The notes under the pieces are model-generated. The model searched no databases. It saw nothing but the letters and a program-made list of their open reading frames with translations, and had not been told where the DNA came from. Positions 1 to 8,492 of a DNA stretch of 64,000 bases are shown in pieces. The translations under genes were made by a program, and so were the position numbers. The first letter of the stretch is position 1. Each line of letters begins with the position of its first letter. Source of the DNA: Clavibacter michiganensis subsp. insidiosus (GTDB lineage: Bacteria > Actinomycetota > Actinomycetes > Actinomycetales > Microbacteriaceae); the NCBI RefSeq assembly GCF_002240565.1, contig NZ_MZMO01000001.1, positions 1,488,001 through 1,552,000 on the forward strand, written 5' to 3'.

Positions 1-375
1 GGGGAAGGACTGCACCGACCAGAAGACGCCGCGGCCGGTGCGGACGGCGAGCTTGTGCGCGACCTGCCCGGCGACCCCGAGGTCGTGCGACACGGTCTGG
101 TAGCCCACCGCGGTGCCCTCGCCCACGACGGCCAGGCCGTAGGGATCCGGCCCCGGCAGCGAGCCCGTGGGGGAGTCGCGCGGGAAGGTGGCGCGCCGCA
201 TCTCGCGGTAGAGCACGCGGTACTGGATGCGCCCGATCGTCGCCGACCGGAGCGACGCGAGCGGGCCGGTCGAGAGCGCCCGCGAGCCCGCCGCGGGGTG
301 GGCCTCCGGTGCGCCGTGCGGGTCCGCGGCGTCGCCGCGACCCGGGTCGTCGTCGGAGGGCGGTGCGCCGGTCAT
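1..375 (-). CDS. SGNH/GDSL-hydrolase-like protein, 5' part only
   Basis: The reading frame starts at an ATG on the minus strand and runs off the left edge after 125 codons, so only the N-terminus is seen. A low-complexity Asp/Pro/Ala stretch (about residues 1-40) precedes a region reading DPYGLAVVGEGTAVGYQ and then SHDLGVAG, followed by KLAVRTGRG. This spacing matches the first strand and helix of actinobacterial SGNH-type esterases. The usual GDS nucleophile motif is replaced by GEG, so the catalytic serine is not where expected. Family membership is inferred from the pattern and activity cannot be judged from the fragment. Confidence 0.45.
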   Translation of the reverse strand, partial: MTGAPPSDDDPGRGDAADPHGAPEAHPAAGSRALSTGPLASLRSATIGRIQYRVLYREMRRATFPRDSPTGSLPGPDPYGLAVVGEGTAVGYQTVSHDLGVAGQVAHKLAVRTGRGVFWSVQSFP

Positions 376-438
376 CGCAGCCCGTCCCGTCCGTCGCGAC
401 GCCCCCGGAATGGGGACGATCGCAGGATATCCCGCGCG

Positions 439-480
439 CGGGCACCCCCTCCACCGCGACCGGCGCGGAGGGGGTGCCCG
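439..480 (-). terminator. Intrinsic-type hairpin after the flavin monooxygenase gene
   Basis: A perfect 14-bp inverted repeat (439-452 with 467-480, 14-nt loop) lies just downstream of the minus-strand stop at 491. There is no clear U tract, as is common in high-GC actinobacteria. Confidence 0.6.
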
Positions 481-490
481 GGACGCCGGA

Positions 491-1519
491 TCAGGCCAGG
501 ATGTCGCGCACCATGGGCGCGACGATCGTGCCGTAGCGCTCGATCCCGCCCATCATCCGCTCGTGCGAGAACGGGCCCGCGCTGTACTTGAGGTCGAAGC
601 GCGTGGCGCCCACGGCCTTCAGCGTCGCGGCGATCTTGCGGGCGACGGTCTCCGGGGATCCGACATACAGCGAGCCGTGCTCGATCTCCTGCTCGTAGGA
701 GGCGCGGGCGAGCGGCGGCCAGCCGCGGTCCTTGCCGATGCGGGCGTGCATCACCTGGTAGTCGGGGAAGAAGGCCTCGCGGGCCTCGGCGTCGGTCTCG
801 CCCACGTAGCCGGGCGAGTGGATCCCGACGGGCAGGCGCGGCTGCTCGAGCTGGTCGAGGGCGCGCGCGAACAGGTCGGCGTAGGGCGCGAAGCGGTGCG
901 GCTCGCCGCCGATGATCGCGAGCATGAGCGGGAAGCCGTGGCGCGCGGCGCGCACGACCGACTCGGGGCTGCCGCCGACGCCCACCCAGGTCGTGATGCC
1001 GTTGGCCGTCTTCGGGAACACGTCGTGCTCGGTGAGGCCGGCGCGCGTCGAGCCGCTCCAGGTGACGGGCGTCTCCTTCACGAGCTCGGCGAAGAGGCCG
1101 AGCTTATCCTCGAAGAGGCGCTCGTAGTCGCTCAGCTCGTAGCCGAACAGCGGGAACGACTCGGTGAAGGAGCCGCGGCCGAGGATGACCTCCGCGCGCC
1201 CGTTCGAGACCGCGTCGAGGGTCGCGAAGCGCTGGAAGACGCGCACCGGGTCGTCCGAGCTGAGGACCGTGACGGCGGATCCGAGGCGGATGCGCTCCGT
1301 CTTCGCGGCGATGGCGGCGAGCGCGACCTCGGGGGAGGAGATCGCGTAGTCGTCGCGGTGGTGCTCGCCGAGGCCGATGAAGTCGATGCCGACCTGGTCG
1401 GCCAGCACGCCCTCGGCGACGACGTTGCGGATCACCTCGGCGTAGGGCAGCTCGCGGCCGTCCGGTCCGACCGTGACGTCGCCGAACGTGTCCAGTCCGA
1501 GCTCGATCTCCTGCGCCAT
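491..1519 (-). CDS. LLM-class flavin-dependent oxidoreductase (luciferase-like monooxygenase)
   Basis: A 342-residue protein of the bacterial luciferase fold (TIM barrel, uses F420 or FMN). Typical elements are IELGLDTFGDVT at the N-terminus, GLGEHHRDDY (the substrate-side His-His region), RIRLGSAVTVLSSDDPVR, GRAEVILGRGSF, and GSPETVARKI near the C-terminus. The substrate cannot be told. An in-frame ATG 8 codons upstream (1543) exists, but AGGGAAG lies about 11 nt before the ATG at 1519 and family members begin near IELG, so the shorter start is preferred. It stands alone on the minus strand with its own hairpin terminator. Confidence 0.85.
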   Translation of the reverse strand: MAQEIELGLDTFGDVTVGPDGRELPYAEVIRNVVAEGVLADQVGIDFIGLGEHHRDDYAISSPEVALAAIAAKTERIRLGSAVTVLSSDDPVRVFQRFATLDAVSNGRAEVILGRGSFTESFPLFGYELSDYERLFEDKLGLFAELVKETPVTWSGSTRAGLTEHDVFPKTANGITTWVGVGGSPESVVRAARHGFPLMLAIIGGEPHRFAPYADLFARALDQLEQPRLPVGIHSPGYVGETDAEAREAFFPDYQVMHARIGKDRGWPPLARASYEQEIEHGSLYVGSPETVARKIAATLKAVGATRFDLKYSAGPFSHERMMGGIERYGTIVAPMVRDILA

Positions 1520-1618
1520 GCTGTGCCATGCTTCCCTGTCCATGCGAACGTATGCATCTGGGTCAACTGTAGGGGCGGGGTCGGCATTCCCGCGAATCGG
1601 GCGGGCGGCGCCCGCGGG

Positions 1619-3058
1619 TCAGCCGGCCGCGGGCTCGGCGCGCGCGATCTCGGTGTCCTCGACGCGCGACTCCGGCATCAGCAGGCCCGCGACGACGGTC
1701 GCGAGCGCGCACACGCCGACCGCGAGGAACACGGCGCCGGACGCGGCGATCACCGCGTCCGGATCCCTCTGCCCGCCGGCCGACACGGCGAAGATCGCGT
1801 TGGCGATCGCCCCGAACACGGCCACGCCCACGGCGCTGCCGATCGAGCGCGCGAAGAGGTTCGCGCCCGTGACGACGCCGCGCTCGCCCCAGCCGACGCT
1901 CGACTGCGCGCCGATGAGGCTCGGGGTCGCGACGAGGCCGAGACCCAGGCCCACGACGAAGCAGCCGGCCGCGATCCCGGCGAGCGTGGGGGTGCCGGCG
2001 AGCAGCGCGATGGATCCGGTGCCCACGATCGTGAGCGCCATGCCGATGAGCACGGTGCGGCGGAACCCGATGCGGAGGTACAGGCGGCCCGAGAGCGACG
2101 CCGAGATCGGCCAGCCGATCGTGAGCGCCGCGAGCGCCAGGCCGGAGACGAGCGGCGTGACGCGGAGCGACCCCTCGAGGTAGGTGGGCACGTAGGAGGT
2201 GAGGCCGATGAGTATCGCGCCGACGCCGAGCGACACGAGCGTGGTCGTGAGCAGCAGGCGGCGCGAGAACACCCAGAGCGGCAGCACGGGCTCGGCGGCG
2301 CGGCGCTCGACCAGCAGGAACGCCACGATCAGCACGGCACCGACCGCGAACGCGCCGATGCTCGGCACGGAGTCCCACGCCCACGCCTGGCCGCCCTCGA
2401 GCACCGCGAGGATGAGGAGGCTGAGGCCCACCGTGAGGAGCACGGCGCCGGCGTAGTCGACGCGGTGCTTCGTGCGCTCGATGGACTCGTGGAAGCGGCG
2501 GACGATCATCCACCCGGCGAGGAGGCACAGCGGGACGTTGACGAAGAAGATCCAGCGCCAGGTCGTGAACTCGGAGAACACGCCGCCGAGGGTCGGGCCG
2601 ACCACGCTCGAGACCGCCCACACGCTCGCGAGGTAGCCCTGCGTCTTCGCGCGCTCGGCGACCGTGTAGATGTCGCCCGCGATCGTGATCGCCATGGGCT
2701 GCACCGCTCCGGCGCCGAGGCCCTGGATCGCGCGGGCCGCGATGAGCGCCGGCATGCTCCACGCGACCCCGCACAGCACGGATCCCACGAGGAACAGCCC
2801 GATGCCGACGAGGATGATCGGCTTCCGCCCCACGGTGTCGCTGAGCTTCGCGTACAGCGGCACCGACACCGCCTGCGCGAGCAGGTAGATGGAGAACAGC
2901 CACGGGAACGAGGCGAAGCCGCCGAGGTCGTCCACGATGGACGGCACCGCGGTGGCGAGGATGGTCGAGTCGATGGTCACGAGGCCCGTCGTCATCATCA
3001 GGGCGATGAGGATGGGTCCGCGCTCGGATCGGAATCCGACGCCAGTGGTGTCAGTCAT
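1619..3058 (-). CDS. MFS transporter, DHA2 (EmrB/QacA) family, 14 TM
   Basis: A 479-residue integral membrane protein and probable proton-driven drug or metabolite exporter. The N-terminal helix carries IALMMTTGLVTIDSTILATA, with the DxTIxxxAxP motif typical of DHA2. Loop 2-3 has KLSDTVGRKP (MFS motif A), helix 4 has ARAIQGLGAGAVQP, and helix 5 has SVVGPTLGG (antiporter motif C). About 14 hydrophobic segments follow. The frame remains open upstream of 3058, but the ATG at 3058 begins MTDTTGVGF, and upstream codons would add an Arg/Ser-rich non-membrane tail, so they were rejected. It is divergent from the gamma-glutamyltransferase with 100 nt between. Confidence 0.88.
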   Translation of the reverse strand: MTDTTGVGFRSERGPILIALMMTTGLVTIDSTILATAVPSIVDDLGGFASFPWLFSIYLLAQAVSVPLYAKLSDTVGRKPIILVGIGLFLVGSVLCGVAWSMPALIAARAIQGLGAGAVQPMAITIAGDIYTVAERAKTQGYLASVWAVSSVVGPTLGGVFSEFTTWRWIFFVNVPLCLLAGWMIVRRFHESIERTKHRVDYAGAVLLTVGLSLLILAVLEGGQAWAWDSVPSIGAFAVGAVLIVAFLLVERRAAEPVLPLWVFSRRLLLTTTLVSLGVGAILIGLTSYVPTYLEGSLRVTPLVSGLALAALTIGWPISASLSGRLYLRIGFRRTVLIGMALTIVGTGSIALLAGTPTLAGIAAGCFVVGLGLGLVATPSLIGAQSSVGWGERGVVTGANLFARSIGSAVGVAVFGAIANAIFAVSAGGQRDPDAVIAASGAVFLAVGVCALATVVAGLLMPESRVEDTEIARAEPAAG

Positions 3059-3158
3059 GGGCCTCCCGGGTCGAACGGTGAACGAGCGCGAGGTCGTCGG
3101 CATTCCCCCGACGCGCGATCGATGTGGTCGACTGGGACCCCCACCGGAAGGACCCCGA

Positions 3159-4970
3159 GTGACATTCCGCGCGCCCGACGCATTCACCACCCGACCCACG
3201 CTCCGCGGCACGTTCGGCATGAGCGCCTCCACGCACTGGCTCGCGTCCGGCACCGGCCAGGCCGTGCTCGAGCGCGGCGGCAACGCGTTCGACGCCGCGG
3301 TCGCGAGCGCGTTCGTGCTGCACGTCGTGGAGCCGCACCTCAACGGTCCTGGCGGCGACATGACCGCCGTCGTGCACGTCGCGGGGGAGGACGCGCCGAA
3401 GCTGCTCATGGGGCAGGGATCCGCGCCCGCCGCCGCGACGCCCGAGCGCTTCCGCCAGGAGGGCCTCGACCGGGTCCCCGGCGCCGGCGCGCTCGCCGCG
3501 GCCGTGCCCGCCGCCGTCGACGCGTGGCTGCTGCTGCTGCGCGACCACGGCACGTGGGAGCTCGCCGACGTGTGGGCCTTCGCGATCGGGTACGCGCGCG
3601 ACGGGCACCCGATGCTCGAGCGCGTGGCCCGCACCATCGGCGGCGTCGCCGAGGTGTTCCGCGACCACTGGCCCGCGTCCGCCGCGTTCTGGATGCCGGA
3701 CGGCCGCGTGCCCGACGCCGACGCGCTCGTGCGCAATCCGCCGTGGGCGGCGGCGATGGAGCGGATCCTCGCCGAGGCGTCGACCGCCGCCGGTCCGGAC
3801 GCGACGCGGGAGCAGCGCATCGAGGCGGCGCGCACGGTCTGGGCCGAGGGCTTCGTCGCGGAGGAGATGGTCGCGAGCGTGCAGGACCCGCACCGGCACT
3901 CCACGGGCGCCGACCACGTGGGGCTCCTCACCGCCGCGGACCTCGCCGGCTCGCGCGCGTCGTGGGAGGACGCCGTGTCGGTCGAGTTCCGCGGCCTCCG
4001 GATCTGGAAGACCGACGCGTGGGGCCAGGGGCCGACGCTGCTGCAGGCGCTGATGATCCTCGACGGGTTCACGGACGAGGAGATCGACCCGGCGACGGCC
4101 GCCGGGATCCACCGCGTCATCGAGGCGCAGAAGCTCGCGCTGGCCGACCGCGAGGCGTACTACGGCGACGCCGTGCCGGGCGGCGCGCCCCTCGACGTGC
4201 TGCTCTCGCCCGAGTACGCGGCCGAGCGGCGCGCGCTCATCACCGACGGGGCCTCGCACGAGCTGCTCCCCGGACGTGTCGACGGCGTCGAGCCGTTCCT
4301 CCCGCCGCTCGTGGTCGAGGGCGACGCGCCCGCGTCCGCCGGCGGCACGGGCGAGCCGACGGTCTCCCGCGCGGGCGAGACCCGCGGCGACACCTGCCAC
4401 CTCGACATCGTGGACCGGTGGGGCAACATGATCTCCGCCACGCCCTCCGGCGGATGGCTCCAGTCGTCGCCGTTCATCCCGTCGCTCGGCTTCTGCCTCG
4501 GCACGCGCCTGCAGATGACGTGGCTCGAGCCCGGTGGCCCGTCGTCGCTCGTGTCCGGGCGCCGGCCGCGCACGACGCTGACGCCCACCCTGATCACCCG
4601 CGACGGCGAGCCCGTCGAGGCGCTCGGCTCGCCCGGCGGCGACCAGCAGGACCAGTGGCAGCTGCCGTACCTGCTGCGCACGATCGTCGGCGGCTTCAGC
4701 CCGCAGCAGGCCGTGGACGCGCCGACCTTCCACACCACGAGCGTCCCCGGATCCTTCTGGCCGCGCACCTGGATGCCCGGCGGCCTCGTGGTCGAGGGGC
4801 GCGTGGGCGACGACGTGATCACCGACCTCCGGGCCCGCGGGCACGAGGTGGAGGTCGTCGGCGACTGGACGCTCGGCCGGCTCTCGGCCGTGACGCGGGA
4901 TCCCGCCACCGGCCTCCTCGGCGCCGCGGCCAACCCGCGTGGGGCGCAGGGGTACGCGGTCGGGCGATGA
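3159..4970 (+). CDS. Gamma-glutamyltransferase family protein (Ntn hydrolase)
   Basis: A 603-residue proenzyme-like protein of the gamma-glutamyltransferase/cephalosporin-acylase family, which cleaves gamma-glutamyl amides such as glutathione-type peptides. The N-terminal half has NAFDAAVASAFVLHVVEPH and GPGGDMTAVVHV. The autoprocessing site is at GDTCHLDIVD, where Thr412 (codon 4392-4394) would become the N-terminal nucleophile. GRRPRTTLTPTL and GSPGGDQQ follow. No signal peptide is seen, so it is probably cytoplasmic. GTG at 3159 is chosen because GGAAGGA (3146-3152) lies at ideal distance; the frame is open further upstream without such a site. Its stop overlaps the next ATG (ATGA). Confidence 0.82.
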   Translation: MTFRAPDAFTTRPTLRGTFGMSASTHWLASGTGQAVLERGGNAFDAAVASAFVLHVVEPHLNGPGGDMTAVVHVAGEDAPKLLMGQGSAPAAATPERFRQEGLDRVPGAGALAAAVPAAVDAWLLLLRDHGTWELADVWAFAIGYARDGHPMLERVARTIGGVAEVFRDHWPASAAFWMPDGRVPDADALVRNPPWAAAMERILAEASTAAGPDATREQRIEAARTVWAEGFVAEEMVASVQDPHRHSTGADHVGLLTAADLAGSRASWEDAVSVEFRGLRIWKTDAWGQGPTLLQALMILDGFTDEEIDPATAAGIHRVIEAQKLALADREAYYGDAVPGGAPLDVLLSPEYAAERRALITDGASHELLPGRVDGVEPFLPPLVVEGDAPASAGGTGEPTVSRAGETRGDTCHLDIVDRWGNMISATPSGGWLQSSPFIPSLGFCLGTRLQMTWLEPGGPSSLVSGRRPRTTLTPTLITRDGEPVEALGSPGGDQQDQWQLPYLLRTIVGGFSPQQAVDAPTFHTTSVPGSFWPRTWMPGGLVVEGRVGDDVITDLRARGHEVEVVGDWTLGRLSAVTRDPATGLLGAAANPRGAQGYAVGR

Positions 4971-5500
4971 CGCTCGACCGGCAGATCGCGTCGGCGCCCA
5001 TCGCGGACCACGCGCGGCGCCGCGTCGGGAGCGACGCGGCGCTGCGGGCCGCGTCGGCGCCCGGGCGGTTCGTGGCGGAGCCCGACGCCGCGACCCCGTC
5101 GGCCGGCGTCGTGCTCGGCGCGTCGGAGCAGCGGAACGCGACCTGCGGCGACGTGGTCGACCTCCGGGTGCTCGCGGTGGATCCCGCGCGCCCGCCCGTC
5201 GACCCGGCCGCGGCCGTGGATGCCGCCGAGCGCATCGCCGTCCGCTGGCACGGGCGCGGCTGCACGGTCTCGCAGGCGTCGGCGTCCATGCTCGCCGAGC
5301 TCGTCGAGGGGCGGACGGCCGTCGAGGCGTCGGCGCTCGTCGTGGAGCTGCGAGCGCTGATCCGCTCCCACGAGCTCCGGCCCGGCGCCGAGGACCGCCT
5401 CGGCGACGCCTTCGCCCTCGCGGACTCCGGCCGCTACCCGCTCCGCGGCACGTGCGCCCTGCTCGCCTGGCACGCGCTCGAGGAGGCGCTCGCGCGCTGA
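4967..5500 (+). CDS. SufU/IscU-like iron-sulfur scaffold protein, orphan
   Basis: A 177-residue protein with the three-cysteine plus Asp signature of SufU-type scaffolds: ATCGD (Cys60, Asp62), GRGCTVSQASASM (Cys99) and LRGTCALL (Cys163). SufU proteins bind zinc and accept sulfur from SufS, or act as assembly scaffolds. Here there is no sufS or sufBCD nearby. The ATG overlaps the stop of the gamma-glutamyltransferase by 4 nt, so the two are translationally coupled. The N-terminal 50 residues are longer and more degenerate than in usual SufU (about 150 residues). The fold assignment is fairly firm; its role with this partner is unknown. Confidence 0.75.
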   Translation: MTLDRQIASAPIADHARRRVGSDAALRAASAPGRFVAEPDAATPSAGVVLGASEQRNATCGDVVDLRVLAVDPARPPVDPAAAVDAAERIAVRWHGRGCTVSQASASMLAELVEGRTAVEASALVVELRALIRSHELRPGAEDRLGDAFALADSGRYPLRGTCALLAWHALEEALAR

Positions 5501-5516
5501 GGAGGACGGCGGCGGA

Positions 5517-6161
5517 TCAGGAGTCGCCGCGTCGAGGACACCGGTCGACGTCCTCGCCGGAGCTGAGATCGGCCGCCTCGACGAGGTGGGCATCGCGCGC
5601 GGCCAGGTAGGCGCGGGCGCCGGCGTCGCCGTGCACCTCGGCCGCGAGCGGGGCCCAGCGGGCGCGACCGAGGAGGGCCGGGTGACCGGGGCGGCCGCGG
5701 AAGACCGCCTGGCGCAGGGTCGTGGGATCCACCGGGGCGGCGTCGAGGACGCGGCGCACCGTGGCCGCGTCGAGGCCGGGCACGTCGACCGGCGCGACGG
5801 CGAGCGCGACGGGTGGGGGATCCAGCGCCGTGGCCGCCCGGAGCGCCGCGCGCAGGGAGGCGGACATGCCGTCGGCCCAGTCGTCGGCGCGCACGACGAC
5901 GGCGTCGGCCGACTCGGGGAGCGTGTCGAGCAGCGCCGCGGCCTCGTCGGCGGAGGCGCCGAGCACGACCAGCACGGGCGAGCAGCCCGCGTCGGCGAGC
6001 GCGCGGATCGCGGTCGCGAGCCACGGCGTGCCGTCCGGATGCGTCGCCAGCGCCTTGGGTCCGCCGAAGCGGGTGCCGGCGCCGGCGGCGAGCACGACGC
6101 CCGCGATCCCGGCGGCCCGCCGCCCGTCGTCGGCCGCCTCCCGTGATCCCGACTCCGCCAT
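5517..6161 (-). CDS. MocA/MobA-like NTP transferase (molybdenum cofactor nucleotidyltransferase)
   Basis: A 214-residue protein with the nucleotidyltransferase signature GVVLAAGAGTRFGGPKAL (residues 21-38), DDWADGMSASLRAAL and VAPVDVPGL (metal-binding Asp), then GRPGHPALLGR. This pattern is typical of MocA/YgfJ-type enzymes, which add CMP or GMP to molybdopterin for xanthine dehydrogenase. The neighbourhood (XdhC, xanthine dehydrogenase and guanine deaminase within 13 kb) supports that role. A TAGCAT box ends 6 nt before the ATG, so the mRNA is probably leaderless. Molybdopterin is the inferred substrate; the MobA/MocA distinction cannot be made by eye. Confidence 0.78.
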   Translation of the reverse strand: MAESGSREAADDGRRAAGIAGVVLAAGAGTRFGGPKALATHPDGTPWLATAIRALADAGCSPVLVVLGASADEAAALLDTLPESADAVVVRADDWADGMSASLRAALRAATALDPPPVALAVAPVDVPGLDAATVRRVLDAAPVDPTTLRQAVFRGRPGHPALLGRARWAPLAAEVHGDAGARAYLAARDAHLVEAADLSSGEDVDRCPRRGDS

Positions 6162-6167
6162 CCGCCC

Positions 6168-6173
6168 ATGCTA
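6168..6173 (-). promoter_or_regulatory. -10 box TAGCAT, leaderless start of the MocA-like gene
   Basis: TAGCAT on the minus strand ends 6 nt before the ATG at 6161, placing the expected +1 at the start codon. No ribosome binding site is visible. Confidence 0.5.
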
Positions 6174-6215
6174 GGAGCGCGCCCGCCGTCCCCCGCCCTC
6201 CCCGGCCGCGCGGCC

Positions 6216-6221
6216 TACGCT
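6216..6221 (+). promoter_or_regulatory. -10 box TACGCT, leaderless start
   Basis: TACGCT ends 6 nt before the ATG at 6228 and there is no Shine-Dalgarno sequence. Confidence 0.5.
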
Positions 6222-6227
6222 CGATCC

Positions 6228-6596
6228 ATGGATCCCGACACCGCCTCCGCGCTCGCCCTCACCCTGTCGCTCGGCGTGCCCGTGCTCGCGATCCTCGTCG
6301 CCGTGGTCCTCGCCGTCGCCCGGGCCCGCGGGGCCGGCTGGGGCTGGTACATCGTGGGCTGCACGGTCGTCGCGCTCATGCTCGCGCTGGGCCTCGCGAT
6401 CCTCGCGACGTGGTCGGCGCAGACGGGCCTCGGCTACCTCGACGAGGGCGCCAGCACGTTCGGGATCGTCCTGATGGGCATCCTCGGCGGTGTCGCCACC
6501 TTCGTCGTGGGCCTCGTCGCGGGCGTCGTCGGCCTCATCGCCGCCGCGGTCCGCCCGCGCGACCGCGTGCCGTCCTCCGCGCTCGTCCACGGGTGA
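6228..6596 (+). CDS. Small membrane protein, three TM segments, unknown function
   Basis: The product is 122 residues and not recognised. Three strongly hydrophobic stretches at about residues 5-30, 37-60 and 75-103 indicate an integral membrane protein with short loops and a basic C-terminal tail. The start is set by a TACGCT box 6 nt upstream (probable leaderless mRNA). A longer in-frame start at 6168 would add an Arg/Pro-rich tail and was rejected. The stop overlaps the GTG of the following PAP2 remnant. Confidence 0.6.
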   Translation: MDPDTASALALTLSLGVPVLAILVAVVLAVARARGAGWGWYIVGCTVVALMLALGLAILATWSAQTGLGYLDEGASTFGIVLMGILGGVATFVVGLVAGVVGLIAAAVRPRDRVPSSALVHG

Positions 6597-7197
6597 CCCG
6601 GCCCGCGGGCCCCGGCATCGCCCCACCGGCGACCGCCTGCCGTCCCGCCGACGCCCCGCACGCGCTCGCCGGCCGGGCCGCGTCGCCCGCGCCGCGACCG
6701 GCGTCGCGACCCGCGTCGGCCCCTCCGGCACCTTCGCCGCGTTCCTGGTCCTCGGTCTCCTCGTCATCACCGCCGCGTCGAGCCTGTTCGCGGGCCTCTA
6801 CGTCGCCGGGATCGACGACGACGGCGTCGCGCTCCTCGACGAGCCCGCGCTGCACCTCGCGACGGACGTCCGCTCGCCGTGGCTCGACACCGCCGTCACC
6901 GTCTTCACGGAGGCCGCGGGCGTGTACGCCGTGCCGATCGTGAGCGTCGCCGGGATCGTCGCGTACCTGCTCGTGCTCCGGCAGATGCGGCGGGCGACGC
7001 GCGTGCTCACCTACGTCATCGCGATGGCGTTCGCCGCGTCCGTGAGCCTCAGCCGCGTCTACCTGGGTCACCACTGGCTGACCGACGTCATCGCGGGATG
7101 GCTGCTGGCCCTCGCCTGGCTCGCCGTCGTCGTCGTGGCGCACCGCGTGCGGCTGCGGCTGATGGAGCCGCGCGAGCGGGACGCGGACGGGACGTGA
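6593..7197 (+). pseudogene. PAP2-family phosphatase remnant: 5' frameshift and catalytic motifs deleted
   Basis: The C-terminal part has SLSRVYLGHHWLTDVIAGW, the third PAP2 motif (SRxxxxxHxxxD), embedded in membrane helices. The first two motifs (KxxxxxxRP and PSGH) should lie about 60 residues earlier but are absent. Instead GVYAVPIVSVAGIV is joined directly to AYLLVLRQMRRATRVLTY, which looks like an in-frame deletion near 6955-6965. The only plausible start, the GTG at 6593 overlapping the previous stop, is in a different frame from the membrane domain, so a frameshift somewhere in 6640-6700 is also needed. The remnant could not have normal phosphatase activity. The alternative, a short true membrane protein with an upstream start, seems less likely. 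Confidence 0.6.
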
Positions 7198-7265
7198 CCG
7201 GACGCCGCCTCGTCCCTTCGGATGACGTCGGGCGCCGGGCCTCGGATCCCGGGTGCGCCCACCCC

Positions 7266-7271
7266 TAGCGT
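7266..7271 (+). promoter_or_regulatory. -10 box TAGCGT, leaderless start of the kinase remnant
   Basis: TAGCGT ends 6 nt before the ATG at 7278. The promoter appears intact although the gene it serves is broken. Confidence 0.45.
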
Positions 7272-7277
7272 GAGGGC

Positions 7278-8474
7278 ATGCGCCCCCGCCACCTCTCCCG
7301 CCTCCGGCCGCTGCTGGAGCCCGTCGCCGGATCCGTGTTCCTCGTGCTCTGGGTCGTCGCGGAGATCGGCCGGAACACGGGCCTCGCGAGCTTCGGCTTC
7401 TACGTGATGCTCGGCCTCTACACGCTCGCGATGGCCGTCGCACGGGTCGCTCCGAGGTGGGCGCTCGGGATCGTCGCGGTCGTGCCGTTCCTGCAATTGC
7501 TCGGCGCCGCGGGCGTGGCACCGCTGCAGCGGCTCGTCGCCCCGCTCGAGTCGACGTCGTGGCCCATCGCGGGCTCGGCGGTCTTCGTCGCGTTCGCCGT
7601 GGGGCTGTCGGGCGGCACGCCCATCCGCATCGCCGCGGCCGCCGTCGGGGTCCTGCACGCGGCCTGCGTGGGCTTCGCGATCGCGTCGGGCGGGCGCTGG
7701 CCGTCGTGGACCGGTACGGCGAGACGTCCATCGGCCGCGGCAGCGTCTCGCTGCAGTGGGCGCTGATCCTCTCGGGCGTCGCCGCCTCCCTCTACCTCGC
7801 GGCGCTCGGGCTGGGCATCGCCCTGCAGCTCGGCGGCCGGGGCCTGCAGGTCCGCGAGCGGCTCGAGGTCGCCGAGGCGGACCTCGAGGTCGCGGGCGTC
7901 GAGCTGCGGATCGCGCAGGAGCGCAGCGGCATCGCGCAGGAGGTGCACGACGTGCTGGCGCACTCGCTCGCGGTGGTGGTCGCCGTGGCGGACGGGTCGC
8001 GGTTCCTGCGCGAGACCCGCCCGGAGACGACCGAGGAGGCGCTGCGCGAGATCGCGGGGACGGCCCGGTCGGCGCTGCTGGACCTGCGCGGCCTCACCGA
8101 GGAGCTCACCGACGACGCGCACCGGCCGCAGCCCGGCCTCGCCGACCTGCCCGCGCTGATCCGCGGCATGGCGGCGACCGGGATGCGCGTCGACCTCCGC
8201 ACGAGCGGGCGGCCCGGCGGGCTCACGCCGTCGCAGCAGCTCAGCGTCTACCGCATCGTGCAGGAGAGCCTGACGAACGCGCTCAAGCACACGCGCGGGA
8301 CGGCCACCGTCGACGTCTCGTTCGTCGGGGAGAGGCCGGGCCTCGCGCTGACGGTGCGGAGCCGCGGATCCGAGCCCGAGCCGGAGCCGGCCTCGACGCT
8401 GCCCCCGGCCCGGTCGCGCGAGCCGGGCGCAGATCGTCGTGCACGCGTACGAGACCCGGCTGCTGACCTCCTGA
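7278..8474 (+). pseudogene. NarL-type histidine kinase frameshifted and fused by deletion to the tail of its response regulator
   Basis: The frame from 7278 encodes several N-terminal TM helices up to about 7690 (VGFAIASGG). The continuation (RALAVVDRYGETSIGRG) is in another frame, so a frameshift lies at about 7685-7695. The second frame carries the HisKA_3 phosphoacceptor region (IAQEVHDVLAHSLAVV) and the start of the ATPase domain with QQLSVYRIVQESLTNALKH. It then stops resembling a kinase just after LALTVRSRG; the G-boxes are missing. Near 8415-8474 another frame reads RAQIVVHAYETRLLTS and stops, which is the typical end of a LuxR/NarL response regulator. A deletion of the kinase C-terminus and nearly all of the regulator gene explains this best. 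Confidence 0.7.
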
Positions 8475-8492
8475 CGCGGGTCGCGGGCGACG

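Noticed and set aside
227..5500. Very long plus-strand open frame across the flavin oxidoreductase, MFS and later genes
   Set aside because: Most of it is an antisense or out-of-phase shadow typical of >70% G+C DNA; its product is Arg/Ala/Asp repeats without motifs. Only the last part (4967-5500) is a real gene in this frame.
7198..7277. Terminator for the PAP2 remnant
   Set aside because: Only short GC dyads are present and the next promoter overlaps the area.
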